From a virus: a DNA stretch of 64,000 nt. Below, piece by piece: positions 26,641 through 34,405 of the stretch; within the stretch, counting starts at the first letter, position 1, and each line of letters begins with the position of its first letter. The notes under the pieces were generated by a model that saw nothing but the letters and a program-made list of their open reading frames with translations, was not told the DNA's origin and ran no database searches. The translations under genes and the position numbers were made by a program. The DNA lies in the IMG/VR virus record IMGVR_UViG_3300028608_000007, positions 62,001 through 126,000 of that record; one strand, given 5' to 3'.

Positions 26641-26886
26641 TCAAGTAGCCATCGGAGAGAACGAGTCAATGACGATTACTGCTTGTCCTGGCTCTTTCAG
26701 CTTCTGGCGAAACGCAGCAATGAATGCCTGCGCGTCAAACGGAGGGATATCTTTGAAATGCTGTTCCATACGGTGTATCACCTCAGCAGTGTGCTGCGGC
26801 GTAGTGTCGTAGAAACCGGCAGTGATATCCACCTGCACTTGATTCTTGTCCCGTGTATTTTGAAACAGATCGAAGACGTTCGACAT
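26641..26886 (-). CDS. Hypothetical protein, 81 residues
   Basis: The start at 26886 overlaps the thymidylate synthase stop (TGATG); a longer frame to 27075 lies entirely inside thyA. The product begins MSNVFDLFQNTRDKNQ and is a soluble, probably alpha/beta protein. No family is recognised. It is translationally coupled to thyA, but nothing shows a functional link. Confidence 0.6.
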   Translation of the reverse strand: MSNVFDLFQNTRDKNQVQVDITAGFYDTTPQHTAEVIHRMEQHFKDIPPFDAQAFIAAFRQKLKEPGQAVIVIDSFSPMAT

Positions 26887-28550
26887 CAGACCGCCGCCGC
26901 TGGGAATTCGATCTTGCCTGCGTGTTTGTAACCCACCACCTCGATGTCTTCCATTTTGAAGTCGAAGATATTCTTGATGTTGGGGTTCAAACGGATGGTT
27001 GGGCGGGAGTCCTTCACAGGTTCCTGATCCAGCCACTTGAGCACCGCAGGCCACTGGTTCTCGTAGATATGGCAATCACCACCGGTCCAAGTAAAGGTAT
27101 CGGTAGCATGACCAGTCACTTGAGCGACCATGTGAGTCAACATGGCGTACTGTACCACGTTGAAAGGATGACCCAGCGGTACGTCGTTACTGCGCATGTA
27201 CAGATGCGACGACAGCTTGCGGGTTGGCACCTTGGCGTCGTCCAAGAACTGGAAGACTTCAGGGCGCTGTTTGAACTCGTGTTCATGGCGACGATCGTCG
27301 TGCATTACCGCCATGCTCAGAGCTTCTTCGGACATGTGCTCGAAGCCAGCAGGTTTATACGTACCCAGCCACTCCAGTCGCTCACGCACCGACATCGGCT
27401 TGGAGAAGAATTGACACAGAGTGTGACAAGGACGCAGCGCCATGTCTTCCAGCTCAGCCACGTTCCACGCCGTCAGGATAATACCCCGGTCGTCAGGATT
27501 GTTGGTGAGTTGGTCGATGATTTTCTGCACCTGGTCGATTTCACGCTTCACAGCGATCTCTTCGGTTTCAGTGGAGTTACCCAGCGCCCACTCGTAACCC
27601 TTCTTCTCCATCTCGCGGAACGCATCGTAGTTTTCCACGATACGGATGTCTGACCAACGCCGCCACTGATGCTGGTAGATCTTCGGCAGTTCACCAGCGG
27701 TCAAGTACTGCGTAGCCACACCCATCTGCTCAGCCCAGGTGTAGAACTTGTCGACCAGTGGAGAGTCGTCGGCAATGGTGCCAACAATTGCGCTAAACAA
27801 CGCCAGTAGACGAGAAGTGTCTTTGCCGGTGTGCTCAGCCACGATTGCTTTGAGCGTACGGTGCATCTCGCCAGTGGTAAGGTTGGCGAAGTACGTGATG
27901 AACTCAACCAACAGACCCGCGTCGTGGAAGCTGCGAGAGATCTCCTGAATCGACAGGTGACGGTATTCAGCAGTCGATGCTTTAACCCACGAATCCCAGA
28001 TACCGATTTTGTGCTTCTTGAGGAAGCGCACGTTGGTATCACCCGACAGCATCCAGAGCAGTTCACCCTTGATACCGAAGTTCCAGTTGAACTTGGTGGA
28101 GATCGACGGCAGTTGGCCCATGGAAATATCCACGGTATAGGACTGGCTATTAATAGCACGAGAGCGCACACCAGTGCGAGTCTCGCTGTCCACACCGTGT
28201 TCCATAATCCGCAGGACCAGATCACGGACATGGTCGTCCACGGTTCTTGGGCCCGACAGATCAGGAATCAACTTGCCTGGAGTCCACTGTCGTTTCATGC
28301 GCTGTTCCAGCCGCCACAGTTTGGCCGAGACCTCGGGACGGAACTCGAATGGAATGCGTGCGTTGTCCAAGGCACACATAGCGTCGCCTACTTGCATCGG
28401 GTCGTTCAGGTCAGCCATAGCCGCCATGTAGTTACCCGACTCACCCAGCAGCAACATCCGCTGAGCAAAGGTGTAGAAATTCAGCGAGCTGTTGTCGTGT
28501 TCTTCAATCAGTTTGCGTGCAGTGCGCATGCGTTCATTCAAGTCTTTCAT
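26886..28550 (-). CDS. thyA: Thymidylate synthase, enlarged
   Basis: This folate-dependent ThyA makes dTMP from dUMP. Visible motifs are ETRTGVRS (phosphate-binding R125), GELLWMLSGDTN (163-174), IWDSW, the active-site ALRPCHTLCQF with C375, SHLYMRSNDVPLGHPFNV (448-465), DCHIYENQ (492-499) and the C-terminal IEFPAAAV. The protein has 554 residues, against 264 in E. coli. The extra length is an N-terminal extension of about 100 residues, a helical insertion of about 85 residues between IWDSW and ELPKIYQHQW (residues 192-286), and further expansion before C375. It works with the DHFR at 1,465-2,058 and the thymidylate kinase at 58,647. Confidence 0.93.
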   Translation of the reverse strand: MKDLNERMRTARKLIEEHDNSSLNFYTFAQRMLLLGESGNYMAAMADLNDPMQVGDAMCALDNARIPFEFRPEVSAKLWRLEQRMKRQWTPGKLIPDLSGPRTVDDHVRDLVLRIMEHGVDSETRTGVRSRAINSQSYTVDISMGQLPSISTKFNWNFGIKGELLWMLSGDTNVRFLKKHKIGIWDSWVKASTAEYRHLSIQEISRSFHDAGLLVEFITYFANLTTGEMHRTLKAIVAEHTGKDTSRLLALFSAIVGTIADDSPLVDKFYTWAEQMGVATQYLTAGELPKIYQHQWRRWSDIRIVENYDAFREMEKKGYEWALGNSTETEEIAVKREIDQVQKIIDQLTNNPDDRGIILTAWNVAELEDMALRPCHTLCQFFSKPMSVRERLEWLGTYKPAGFEHMSEEALSMAVMHDDRRHEHEFKQRPEVFQFLDDAKVPTRKLSSHLYMRSNDVPLGHPFNVVQYAMLTHMVAQVTGHATDTFTWTGGDCHIYENQWPAVLKWLDQEPVKDSRPTIRLNPNIKNIFDFKMEDIEVVGYKHAGKIEFPAAAV

Positions 28551-28559
28551 CTTCTGTCC

Positions 28560-28760
28560 TTACAGAACTTTGACGGCGGAGGTACCACGGATTACCGTGT
28601 GACCGTGCGTCGGAATGTTGTTATGGTCCATCGCCTTTACCAGAGCCTGGTCGTAGGGATAACCGTCGTTCTCGAACTTCTGAATCTCAGCCTTCCAGTT
28701 GGACTGCTGTTTGAACAGACCCAGACGTTCTTGATGAACGAGTTTACGCTTCTTCTGCAT
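28560..28760 (-). CDS. Hypothetical protein, 66 residues
   Basis: The start at 28760 has GGAGAAG upstream and overlaps the end of the next gene by 17 bases; the longer frame to 28850 lies inside that gene. The product begins MQKKRKLVHQERLGLFK, is very basic, and ends with a short hydrophobic-polar region. No family is recognised. It sits 9 bases upstream of thyA. Confidence 0.55.
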   Translation of the reverse strand: MQKKRKLVHQERLGLFKQQSNWKAEIQKFENDGYPYDQALVKAMDHNNIPTHGHTVIRGTSAVKVL

Positions 28761-29571
28761 ATTTCTTCTCCACGAAACTGTACAGGAAGTTGAAGGTTTC
28801 AAAGAACACCATACCAAGGTCGGCGTAGGTGAAATTGGCGCGAGGGACATCGTCGGAAGAACCGGTCACCAGTTCCCACTCTTTGAGATCGTTATCCCAC
28901 GTGAGGCTATGGGACAGACCCAATTCGAGGCAGAGCTTGTGGACCTCTCGGGAGAAGTCACCGAATGCCTTATGGGAAGGGCCGTCCATCTTCGGTACGC
29001 TGGTAGGCTTGGCCAGATTCCAGCGACGAGCATTCAGCCAAATCTCTGGGCGCTCAGGCGGAGTACCCTGCCAACCCAAGGTGATCGGTTTGCTGGTCAG
29101 GAAGCCCATCATGTCGAACACCGCTGTCATTGGGTTACTGCGGCTCACACCCTCAACACGAGTCAGCCAAGCACGCACCAAATCGAATTCGAAAATGGCG
29201 TAACCTGGATCGTCGTACACGAAGCAATGTTGAACCGCTTCGATGAAGTCCTGTAAGTGGGTGAAGTAGTCTTCGGTACTTTCCAGTTTGACGATACCGG
29301 TCAGTGCTGGCTTGACGTCTTTATCCGTGGCGTAGTGACCCATCGGGGAGTTGTTGACAGTTACAGTGAACATCGCCAACTGCATGTCTTTCTTGGTGTT
29401 GTAGCTACCGGTCACTCGGATCGGATAAGGCTTGCCGGACGGATCGCACAACTCGATTTTGCCGAGGTCGTTCGTTTGCCAGTCGAACTTGGTCAGGCGC
29501 TCGTCCTTGGATAGGTTGAGCAACATACCTGGGATAACGGTACCGATTTGGGTCATCATGTTTGCATACAC
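28744..29571 (-). CDS. Hypothetical protein, 275 residues, related to neighbour
   Basis: The product begins MYANMMTQIGTVIPGM. The start may instead be the ATG at 29559, which has better spacing from AGAAGG. A central block (YFTHLQDFIEAVQHCFVYDD) resembles YSMVETFLDALQACFIYES in the 138-residue protein encoded just upstream, so the two share a domain. It is soluble and acidic. No known family is recognised. Confidence 0.6.
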   Translation of the reverse strand: MYANMMTQIGTVIPGMLLNLSKDERLTKFDWQTNDLGKIELCDPSGKPYPIRVTGSYNTKKDMQLAMFTVTVNNSPMGHYATDKDVKPALTGIVKLESTEDYFTHLQDFIEAVQHCFVYDDPGYAIFEFDLVRAWLTRVEGVSRSNPMTAVFDMMGFLTSKPITLGWQGTPPERPEIWLNARRWNLAKPTSVPKMDGPSHKAFGDFSREVHKLCLELGLSHSLTWDNDLKEWELVTGSSDDVPRANFTYADLGMVFFETFNFLYSFVEKKYAEEA

Positions 29572-29580
29572 CTTCTGAGG

Positions 29581-29997
29581 TTAGAGAACTACGTAAGCGA
29601 CGGACTGATCGAGGATGTGGCCCATCATAGACGCCTTGTGGGCGTGTTGGTCTTTCAGGCTTTCATAGATGAAGCACGCTTGGAGCGCATCCAGGAAAGT
29701 TTCCACCATGCTGTATACGTCGCCTGGGTCTTGGTAGTTACCCACGTATACAGCAGATTCCCAGCCTTCTGGAAAGTTTTGTTCCTTAAGGACTGGACTG
29801 TAGACATTGATCAGTACAATGATCATGCCGGTGTTCTTTGGACGCGTGAAGGTTACAACGATCTCACGCGTCCGCCCTGTTTCCTCATGGTTCAGTTCAA
29901 TCAAGGGACCGAGAGGTTGCACCTGACGGAAGCCTTCGACGTTCTGCATGTGGTAACGAAGTAATTGGGGGCTCAGGGTTGTTTCTACTTTTAGCAT
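29581..29997 (-). CDS. Hypothetical protein, 138 residues, related to neighbour
   Basis: The start at 29997 has AGAAGG upstream. The product begins MLKVETTLSPQLLRYHM and carries the YSMVETFLDALQACFIYE block shared with the next gene. It is the first gene after the TATAT-type promoter at about 30,044, so it is probably expressed early. Function is unknown. Confidence 0.6.
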   Translation of the reverse strand: MLKVETTLSPQLLRYHMQNVEGFRQVQPLGPLIELNHEETGRTREIVVTFTRPKNTGMIIVLINVYSPVLKEQNFPEGWESAVYVGNYQDPGDVYSMVETFLDALQACFIYESLKDQHAHKASMMGHILDQSVAYVVL

Positions 29998-30032
29998 CTT
30001 TACCTTCTCAGGAAGAATTGACAGGCATTACT

Positions 30033-30054
30033 TCAACTAGATGATATACGCTTG
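30033..30054 (-). promoter_or_regulatory. Candidate early-type promoter, GTATATCATCTAG
   Basis: On the minus strand AGCGTATATCATCTAGTTGAAG lies about 45 bases before the start at 29997. TATATCATCTAG is identical to the element at 22,231-22,253. Confidence 0.6.
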
Positions 30055-30070
30055 TAATACTTTTAAATCG

Positions 30071-30107
30071 GGGCATAAAGGTAGGCCCGAAGGCCCACCT
30101 TTATTCA
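30071..30107 (-). terminator. Hairpin terminator with TTTATGCC end
   Basis: On the minus strand AAAGGTGGGCC-TTC-GGGCCTACCTTT is followed by ATGCCCC. It follows the 544-residue gene ending at 30112. Confidence 0.8.
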
Positions 30108-30111
30108 GCAC

Positions 30112-31746
30112 TTAGTCGGAAGACGACGAGCTGCTATCGGAGCTGCTGGAACCGCCGGAATCACCACCACCGACGTCAGCATCGCGATGCGGCGCTGGGT
30201 CGTAACGGAATGGAGCTTCGTCAACGTGAGCGAACTCAGGTCGCTGACCGCGAGCGTAGACCTTGTCACCAGCAACGTTGTCACCGGAACCCGAGTGGGA
30301 CTGCTGGATGTTGCGCTCGTGTGCAGTAACTGCTGCGAGTTGCAGTTCAGGGTTCAGTTCGATCGGACGAGACAGACCACGACCGATTTCCGGGTTGTCG
30401 CCGTAGTTGACGTTCAGGCCACCGTCAGCACGACGCTCTACCGATTCTGGCAGACGGACTTCTTCATCGACTGGTTCTTCGTCCAGGTCATCCGGCAGGT
30501 CGCCGTCTTCTTCCTGCTCGAGTTCACAACCGTCTTCACCGGTTTCGATTTCAGGTTCGTCAACAGCCACCGGATCGCCTTTCAGCGCAGCCCACTGAGC
30601 ATTCACCTCTGCCTTGATGGCAGCGATGGTTTGATCAGGTGCAGGGTCGGCTGGGTCCAGCGCGATCACGATAGCCTTGCGGCCGTCGATCGGGTGGTTG
30701 ATGTAACCGTCGAAGAACGCCTTGCCTTCACGTTCGGTAACCAATTCACCGTCTTCGAGTTTCCAGTTCAGCAGATCGAATTGGCTCGATTCCAGGTAAG
30801 CGTTGGCCACTTCCAGCGACAGCGGTTGAGCAGGCTGTTGAGCAATACGCTCAGCTTCCAGACGAGTAGCCAGAGCGATATCGTCTTGCTCTTGGGCTTC
30901 GGCTGCTGCCTTGGCGCGTTCTTCAGCCGCCATGCGGATCAGGTTGTCAGCCAGGATGTACGACCAGCGTTCGAGGTTGAAGCCCGACGCAGGGTCAACG
31001 ATTTCTTCCAGCGTGTGCCAGCCGACAGTCAGCAGTTCAGCTTCACGGCACTCGACGTCGATGTGTGGAGGAACACCGATCGAGTAGACGATACCCAGGT
31101 GCTGTTGGCCCACTGCGTTGAAGTCGTCACGGATGAAGCCTTCTTGGGAGAAGGTGATCGCGGTGTCGCGTACCAGTTCCTGGAAGGTCTTGCCGCCCCA
31201 GATGAACTCTTCATCCAGTTCGTCGATCAGACTGGAGATCAGAGCTTCTTTGGCGTTCAGGGTCCAGTTCGGGTAGAAGCGCATGGACTGAGCTTCAGGG
31301 TGGCCACCACCGCCGATGGAGTGGTTACCGGCCAGCAGTTGTTCACCGACCTGCTTGGTGCGCTGGTAGATGAAGAACTCGATCTGGTTTTTGGCTTCGT
31401 TGTAACGGTGGATCAGGGCGTACGGAATCGGGTGACGGAAGAGGTTGGATTCTTCCAGGCGACGACGACGGGTGATCACAGCGTCCAGCTTGATGCGCTC
31501 GAAGCGCTCGGACAGCACGTCACGGGTGTGGTCGTTGTGGTACTCGAGACCTTGGACGGTAAACTCGGCGTCGATGGAGTCACGCCAGAAACCGATGACC
31601 ATGCGGTCTTTCGGATCGACTTCCTCATGACCGAACTCAACCGGCATTTGCAGGCTGATGTCTTCGGGAGTCATGTTGTGTGGATTCGGAGCAGTGGTCG
31701 GATCTACGGCTTCCATACCAGCATACTGGCTCAGAACGTTAGACAT
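30112..31746 (-). CDS. Nudix-like protein with long acidic C-terminal extension
   Basis: Residues about 80-240 resemble MutT/Nudix proteins of the COG4112 type: FFIYQRTKQVGEQLL, SIGGGGHPEAQ (143-153), ALISSLIDELDEEF (168-181) as a degenerate Nudix box, then GIVYSIGVPPHIDVECREAE. The usual R of the REXXEE motif is D here, so activity is uncertain. A second region of about 200 residues follows, then an acidic linker (LEQEEDGDLPDDLDEE) and a Ser/Asp tail. Nudix enzymes hydrolyse nucleoside diphosphates linked to other groups, including NADH and ADP-ribose. It is encoded beside the NAMPT/PRPP-synthetase pair. The start at 31746 has AAAAGGAA upstream. Confidence 0.68.
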   Translation of the reverse strand: MSNVLSQYAGMEAVDPTTAPNPHNMTPEDISLQMPVEFGHEEVDPKDRMVIGFWRDSIDAEFTVQGLEYHNDHTRDVLSERFERIKLDAVITRRRRLEESNLFRHPIPYALIHRYNEAKNQIEFFIYQRTKQVGEQLLAGNHSIGGGGHPEAQSMRFYPNWTLNAKEALISSLIDELDEEFIWGGKTFQELVRDTAITFSQEGFIRDDFNAVGQQHLGIVYSIGVPPHIDVECREAELLTVGWHTLEEIVDPASGFNLERWSYILADNLIRMAAEERAKAAAEAQEQDDIALATRLEAERIAQQPAQPLSLEVANAYLESSQFDLLNWKLEDGELVTEREGKAFFDGYINHPIDGRKAIVIALDPADPAPDQTIAAIKAEVNAQWAALKGDPVAVDEPEIETGEDGCELEQEEDGDLPDDLDEEPVDEEVRLPESVERRADGGLNVNYGDNPEIGRGLSRPIELNPELQLAAVTAHERNIQQSHSGSGDNVAGDKVYARGQRPEFAHVDEAPFRYDPAPHRDADVGGGDSGGSSSSDSSSSSSD

Positions 31747-31787
31747 GAAAGGTTCCTTTTCAGGTTTACGGTTATTACGACACAGGA

Positions 31788-32396
31788 TCACTCGACCCTG
31801 TTAGAAAATACTCGGAGAATGCGCTGACAGTAATCACAGTCACAATCGCCTTCGTGAGCACGACGTTCGTTCTCTTTGATCTCGGCCAGATAACGAGCAT
31901 CACGTTCCACACGAGCTTGCAGCACCTTGTTACGGATGCCGTCGAAGAACGCAGTCATCTCTTCGTCAGACACGGCTGGCTTGTAGCCGCACATGTCTTT
32001 GGCGTAACGGAACATACCCTCGATCAGCTCACGCATCTTGCGTTCCAGATCAGAAGGGAATCCGCCACGGAATTGAGACGGTGTGTTCAACGACCACTGC
32101 ACAGGAAGGTTCGGGTCGTCGTAATCGTGGATGGTAATCGACCAACGGTGGTCGTGGAAATCGTCACCCACTTTAAAGAAGAACACTACGTTGTTGCAAT
32201 CAGCATCGCCGTAGTAGTTGTAGTCATGGAACGGTTCGTAATACTTGCGTCCACGGAAACTGGTGGTGCGCAGTTCCAGCTTACCCCACGGCGTAGGGAC
32301 ACTCCACAGTAGATCACGAGGCAACGGAACTTTCCTGAGTCGGTCCAGTTGTTGAGCGTAGAAATGAAGTGTTGCACTACTTTCCGAGAAAGCCAT
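31788..32396 (-). CDS. Hypothetical protein, 202 residues
   Basis: The start at 32396 has GGAGG upstream. The product begins MAFSESSATLHFYAQQL and has a cluster DYNYYGDADCNNVVFFF, then HDHRW, and a C-terminal cysteine group (CDCDYC) after a charged helix. The cysteines and histidines could bind metal. No family is recognised. It lies between the NAMPT-like and Nudix-like genes on the same strand. Confidence 0.6.
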   Translation of the reverse strand: MAFSESSATLHFYAQQLDRLRKVPLPRDLLWSVPTPWGKLELRTTSFRGRKYYEPFHDYNYYGDADCNNVVFFFKVGDDFHDHRWSITIHDYDDPNLPVQWSLNTPSQFRGGFPSDLERKMRELIEGMFRYAKDMCGYKPAVSDEEMTAFFDGIRNKVLQARVERDARYLAEIKENERRAHEGDCDCDYCQRILRVFSNRVE

Positions 32397-32408
32397 AAAA
32401 CCTCCGAA

Positions 32409-32440
32409 CATAAAAGGCAGGCCAAAGCCTGCCTCTATGC
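32409..32440 (-). terminator. Hairpin terminator with TTTTATG end
   Basis: On the minus strand AGGCAGGC-TTTG-GCCTGCCT is followed by TTTATG. It follows the NAMPT-like gene. CATA...TATG arms extend the palindrome. Confidence 0.8.
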
Positions 32441-32446
32441 TGTTAC

Positions 32447-34405
32447 TTAGTAGGTGGCGCCGCCAAGGCGTTCACGCATTTCGCCCAGGGTAGTGCGCTT
32501 GGTGAAATGACCGTTGCGGTACACGGACTTCAACTCACCCGACGAAGTAGCCAGGGTATCGAACGACATGTCCTGCTCTTGAGCCAGAACGTAGTTGCCG
32601 TCAACCAGGTCTACACGCAGGAAGCCTTTGGCAGACTTCTTCGCGGTTTCGCCTTCGGTGGCTGGCGCTTTGTACAGGTCGATGAGGGTGTCGTCGATCT
32701 GGATCGCAGTGCCTTTGATAGCTTGGCCGAAGGTGTCGCGGGTGATGTACTGGTAGGTGTAGCTACCAATACCGAGGACAACGTTGCCGGAAGCGAACTG
32801 TTTCTTCGCCAGACGACGCATGATCTCTTCGGTACGTTGCACAGTGATGCTGTCACCGTAGATCAGGCCGATGTGTTCGTCCAGCAGACGGTAGCCTTCT
32901 GGAGTAGTGGTACCACCGAAGGTTTCCCACAGGCATTCCACAGCGCCTTTCTCTTCCGAGGTCAGCTCGTGAGCGACGATGTGGTAACCGCACTGGTAGC
33001 GACCGGTCAGATCGTATTCCAGTTCGATCTCCATCGACTTGAGGAAGCCGTAGATCATTGGCTTCACTGGGTCGTGGGTTTCCATTGGCAGACGCTCAGG
33101 CGACAGCTTACGGGTAGTAGTAGTCATGGCCTGGAAGGACTCAACCACCGAACGACCAGCACGTTCGAGGATGTCGGCGTCCAGTTCGTCCCACGAACGG
33201 TTGCGATTACGGTGCAGCGCATCGGTAGCCTTGAACAGCGTACCATCGGAGTTGCGGAAGTAGATGTGCTTGCGACGACCGTCATCACGACCACGGCGGT
33301 ACATCATCTGCTCAGCTTCTTCCTGGGTGAAGATCTCAGCACCACAGATGATCTCAACCGGATCACCCGAGTCGGGACGGATCACGACTTTGGCCAGACC
33401 GAGGCTGTCTTTCGGACGCGACAGAATCACGTCTTTCAGTTCAGGAACGATCTTGGTCACGACGCCCCAGAAGTCGAACGAGTCCGACACCAAAGCCACA
33501 GCACCGTTCGGGTAGACCTCGGTGATCAGACGCTTGAAGAAGCGCTTCTCGGCTTCCAGGCGCATGCGCTTGTAGCCTTCCTCGTCAACCTTCTGGTCGT
33601 TCTCACGCAGCTTCTCCAGCTCGTAGTGCAGCTCGGAGAGGATGTTGGCCGTAGCAACGGCGTGTTCGGTAGCTGGAATCGAGCAGGCCACGAACTCCTT
33701 CTCTACGTTCGCGCCGTAGTAGTCTTCGGCGTAGTCGATCGCAGGGATGGTGTCAGTGCCGCAGAAGGCCAGCAGGTGACCGAACGAACCGCGAACGTCT
33801 TCCAGACCGATACCACGGAACGAGAAGTCGTGACCCTGGACGTCGACGAACTCTTTCGGAGTACCGGTGATCAACGCCCAGTGTTTCAGGACGCGACGGT
33901 ATTCGAAAGCGATGGTCGAACAGGTGACGATTTTCCAGATCAACGACGACATCGAGGTTTCGAGGTAGTTCGTGAACCAGTAGAAGTCGGGGTGGGTGTT
34001 GTAGATGGTGTACAGCGGTACGTTCATGTTGACACGCGCACCTTCCGGCAACGCCAGCACTTCGATCGGCAGGTAGCCCAGGTCGTGCAGGGCTTCGAAG
34101 CCGTCGACAGGCACTTTACCTTCACCGAGGTAGTTGTCCATGCGACGCTTGTAGCGCTTGATGACTTCGTCTTTCGGCTTGGAGAAGAAGCTGCGATCCC
34201 ACAGTTCAGTCAGCTCTTGCAGGACGCCTTGCAGACCAGCCCAGACGACCTTCGAATCCCAGAACTGAGACTTCGACACAGACTTCTGGAACAGACGGTC
34301 AGCACGAGCCGTCAGGTTACCGTAGGTGAAGTTCGCCCCGACGGGGAACATTGGACGGTGGCCAACTTTGTAACCATCAGCAACGTTAGGTGCAAACAGG
34401 TTCAT
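32447..34405 (-). CDS. Nicotinamide phosphoribosyltransferase-like (NAMPT/Namat) protein
   Basis: The protein matches the NAMPT family, which joins nicotinamide to a pyrophosphorylated ribose. Signatures are GHDFSFRG (191-198), IPATEHAVA with the catalytic-type His248, VSDSFDFW (306-313), VIRPDSGDP (341-349), GDSI (517-520) and LGIGSYTYQ (544-552). It has 652 residues, against about 490 in human NAMPT. An insertion of about 130 residues lies between PDSGDP and GDSI. The start at 34405 has AAGGAC upstream and overlaps the PRPP-synthetase-like stop (ATGA), so the two are coupled. In NARP1 anti-defence systems the equivalent protein, Namat, uses ADPR-pyrophosphate to regenerate NAD+ directly. 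Which substrate is used here cannot be read from sequence. Confidence 0.9.
   Translation of the reverse strand: MNLFAPNVADGYKVGHRPMFPVGANFTYGNLTARADRLFQKSVSKSQFWDSKVVWAGLQGVLQELTELWDRSFFSKPKDEVIKRYKRRMDNYLGEGKVPVDGFEALHDLGYLPIEVLALPEGARVNMNVPLYTIYNTHPDFYWFTNYLETSMSSLIWKIVTCSTIAFEYRRVLKHWALITGTPKEFVDVQGHDFSFRGIGLEDVRGSFGHLLAFCGTDTIPAIDYAEDYYGANVEKEFVACSIPATEHAVATANILSELHYELEKLRENDQKVDEEGYKRMRLEAEKRFFKRLITEVYPNGAVALVSDSFDFWGVVTKIVPELKDVILSRPKDSLGLAKVVIRPDSGDPVEIICGAEIFTQEEAEQMMYRRGRDDGRRKHIYFRNSDGTLFKATDALHRNRNRSWDELDADILERAGRSVVESFQAMTTTTRKLSPERLPMETHDPVKPMIYGFLKSMEIELEYDLTGRYQCGYHIVAHELTSEEKGAVECLWETFGGTTTPEGYRLLDEHIGLIYGDSITVQRTEEIMRRLAKKQFASGNVVLGIGSYTYQYITRDTFGQAIKGTAIQIDDTLIDLYKAPATEGETAKKSAKGFLRVDLVDGNYVLAQEQDMSFDTLATSSGELKSVYRNGHFTKRTTLGEMRERLGGATY

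Noticed and set aside
26887-27075. N-terminal extension of the 81-residue protein after thyA
   Set aside because: It lies fully within thyA, and the ATG in TGATG at 26886 fits the usual coupling.
30187-31827. 546-codon plus-strand frame opposite the Nudix-like gene
   Set aside because: The minus strand has the Nudix-type motifs and a good start. The plus-strand product has no recognisable domain.
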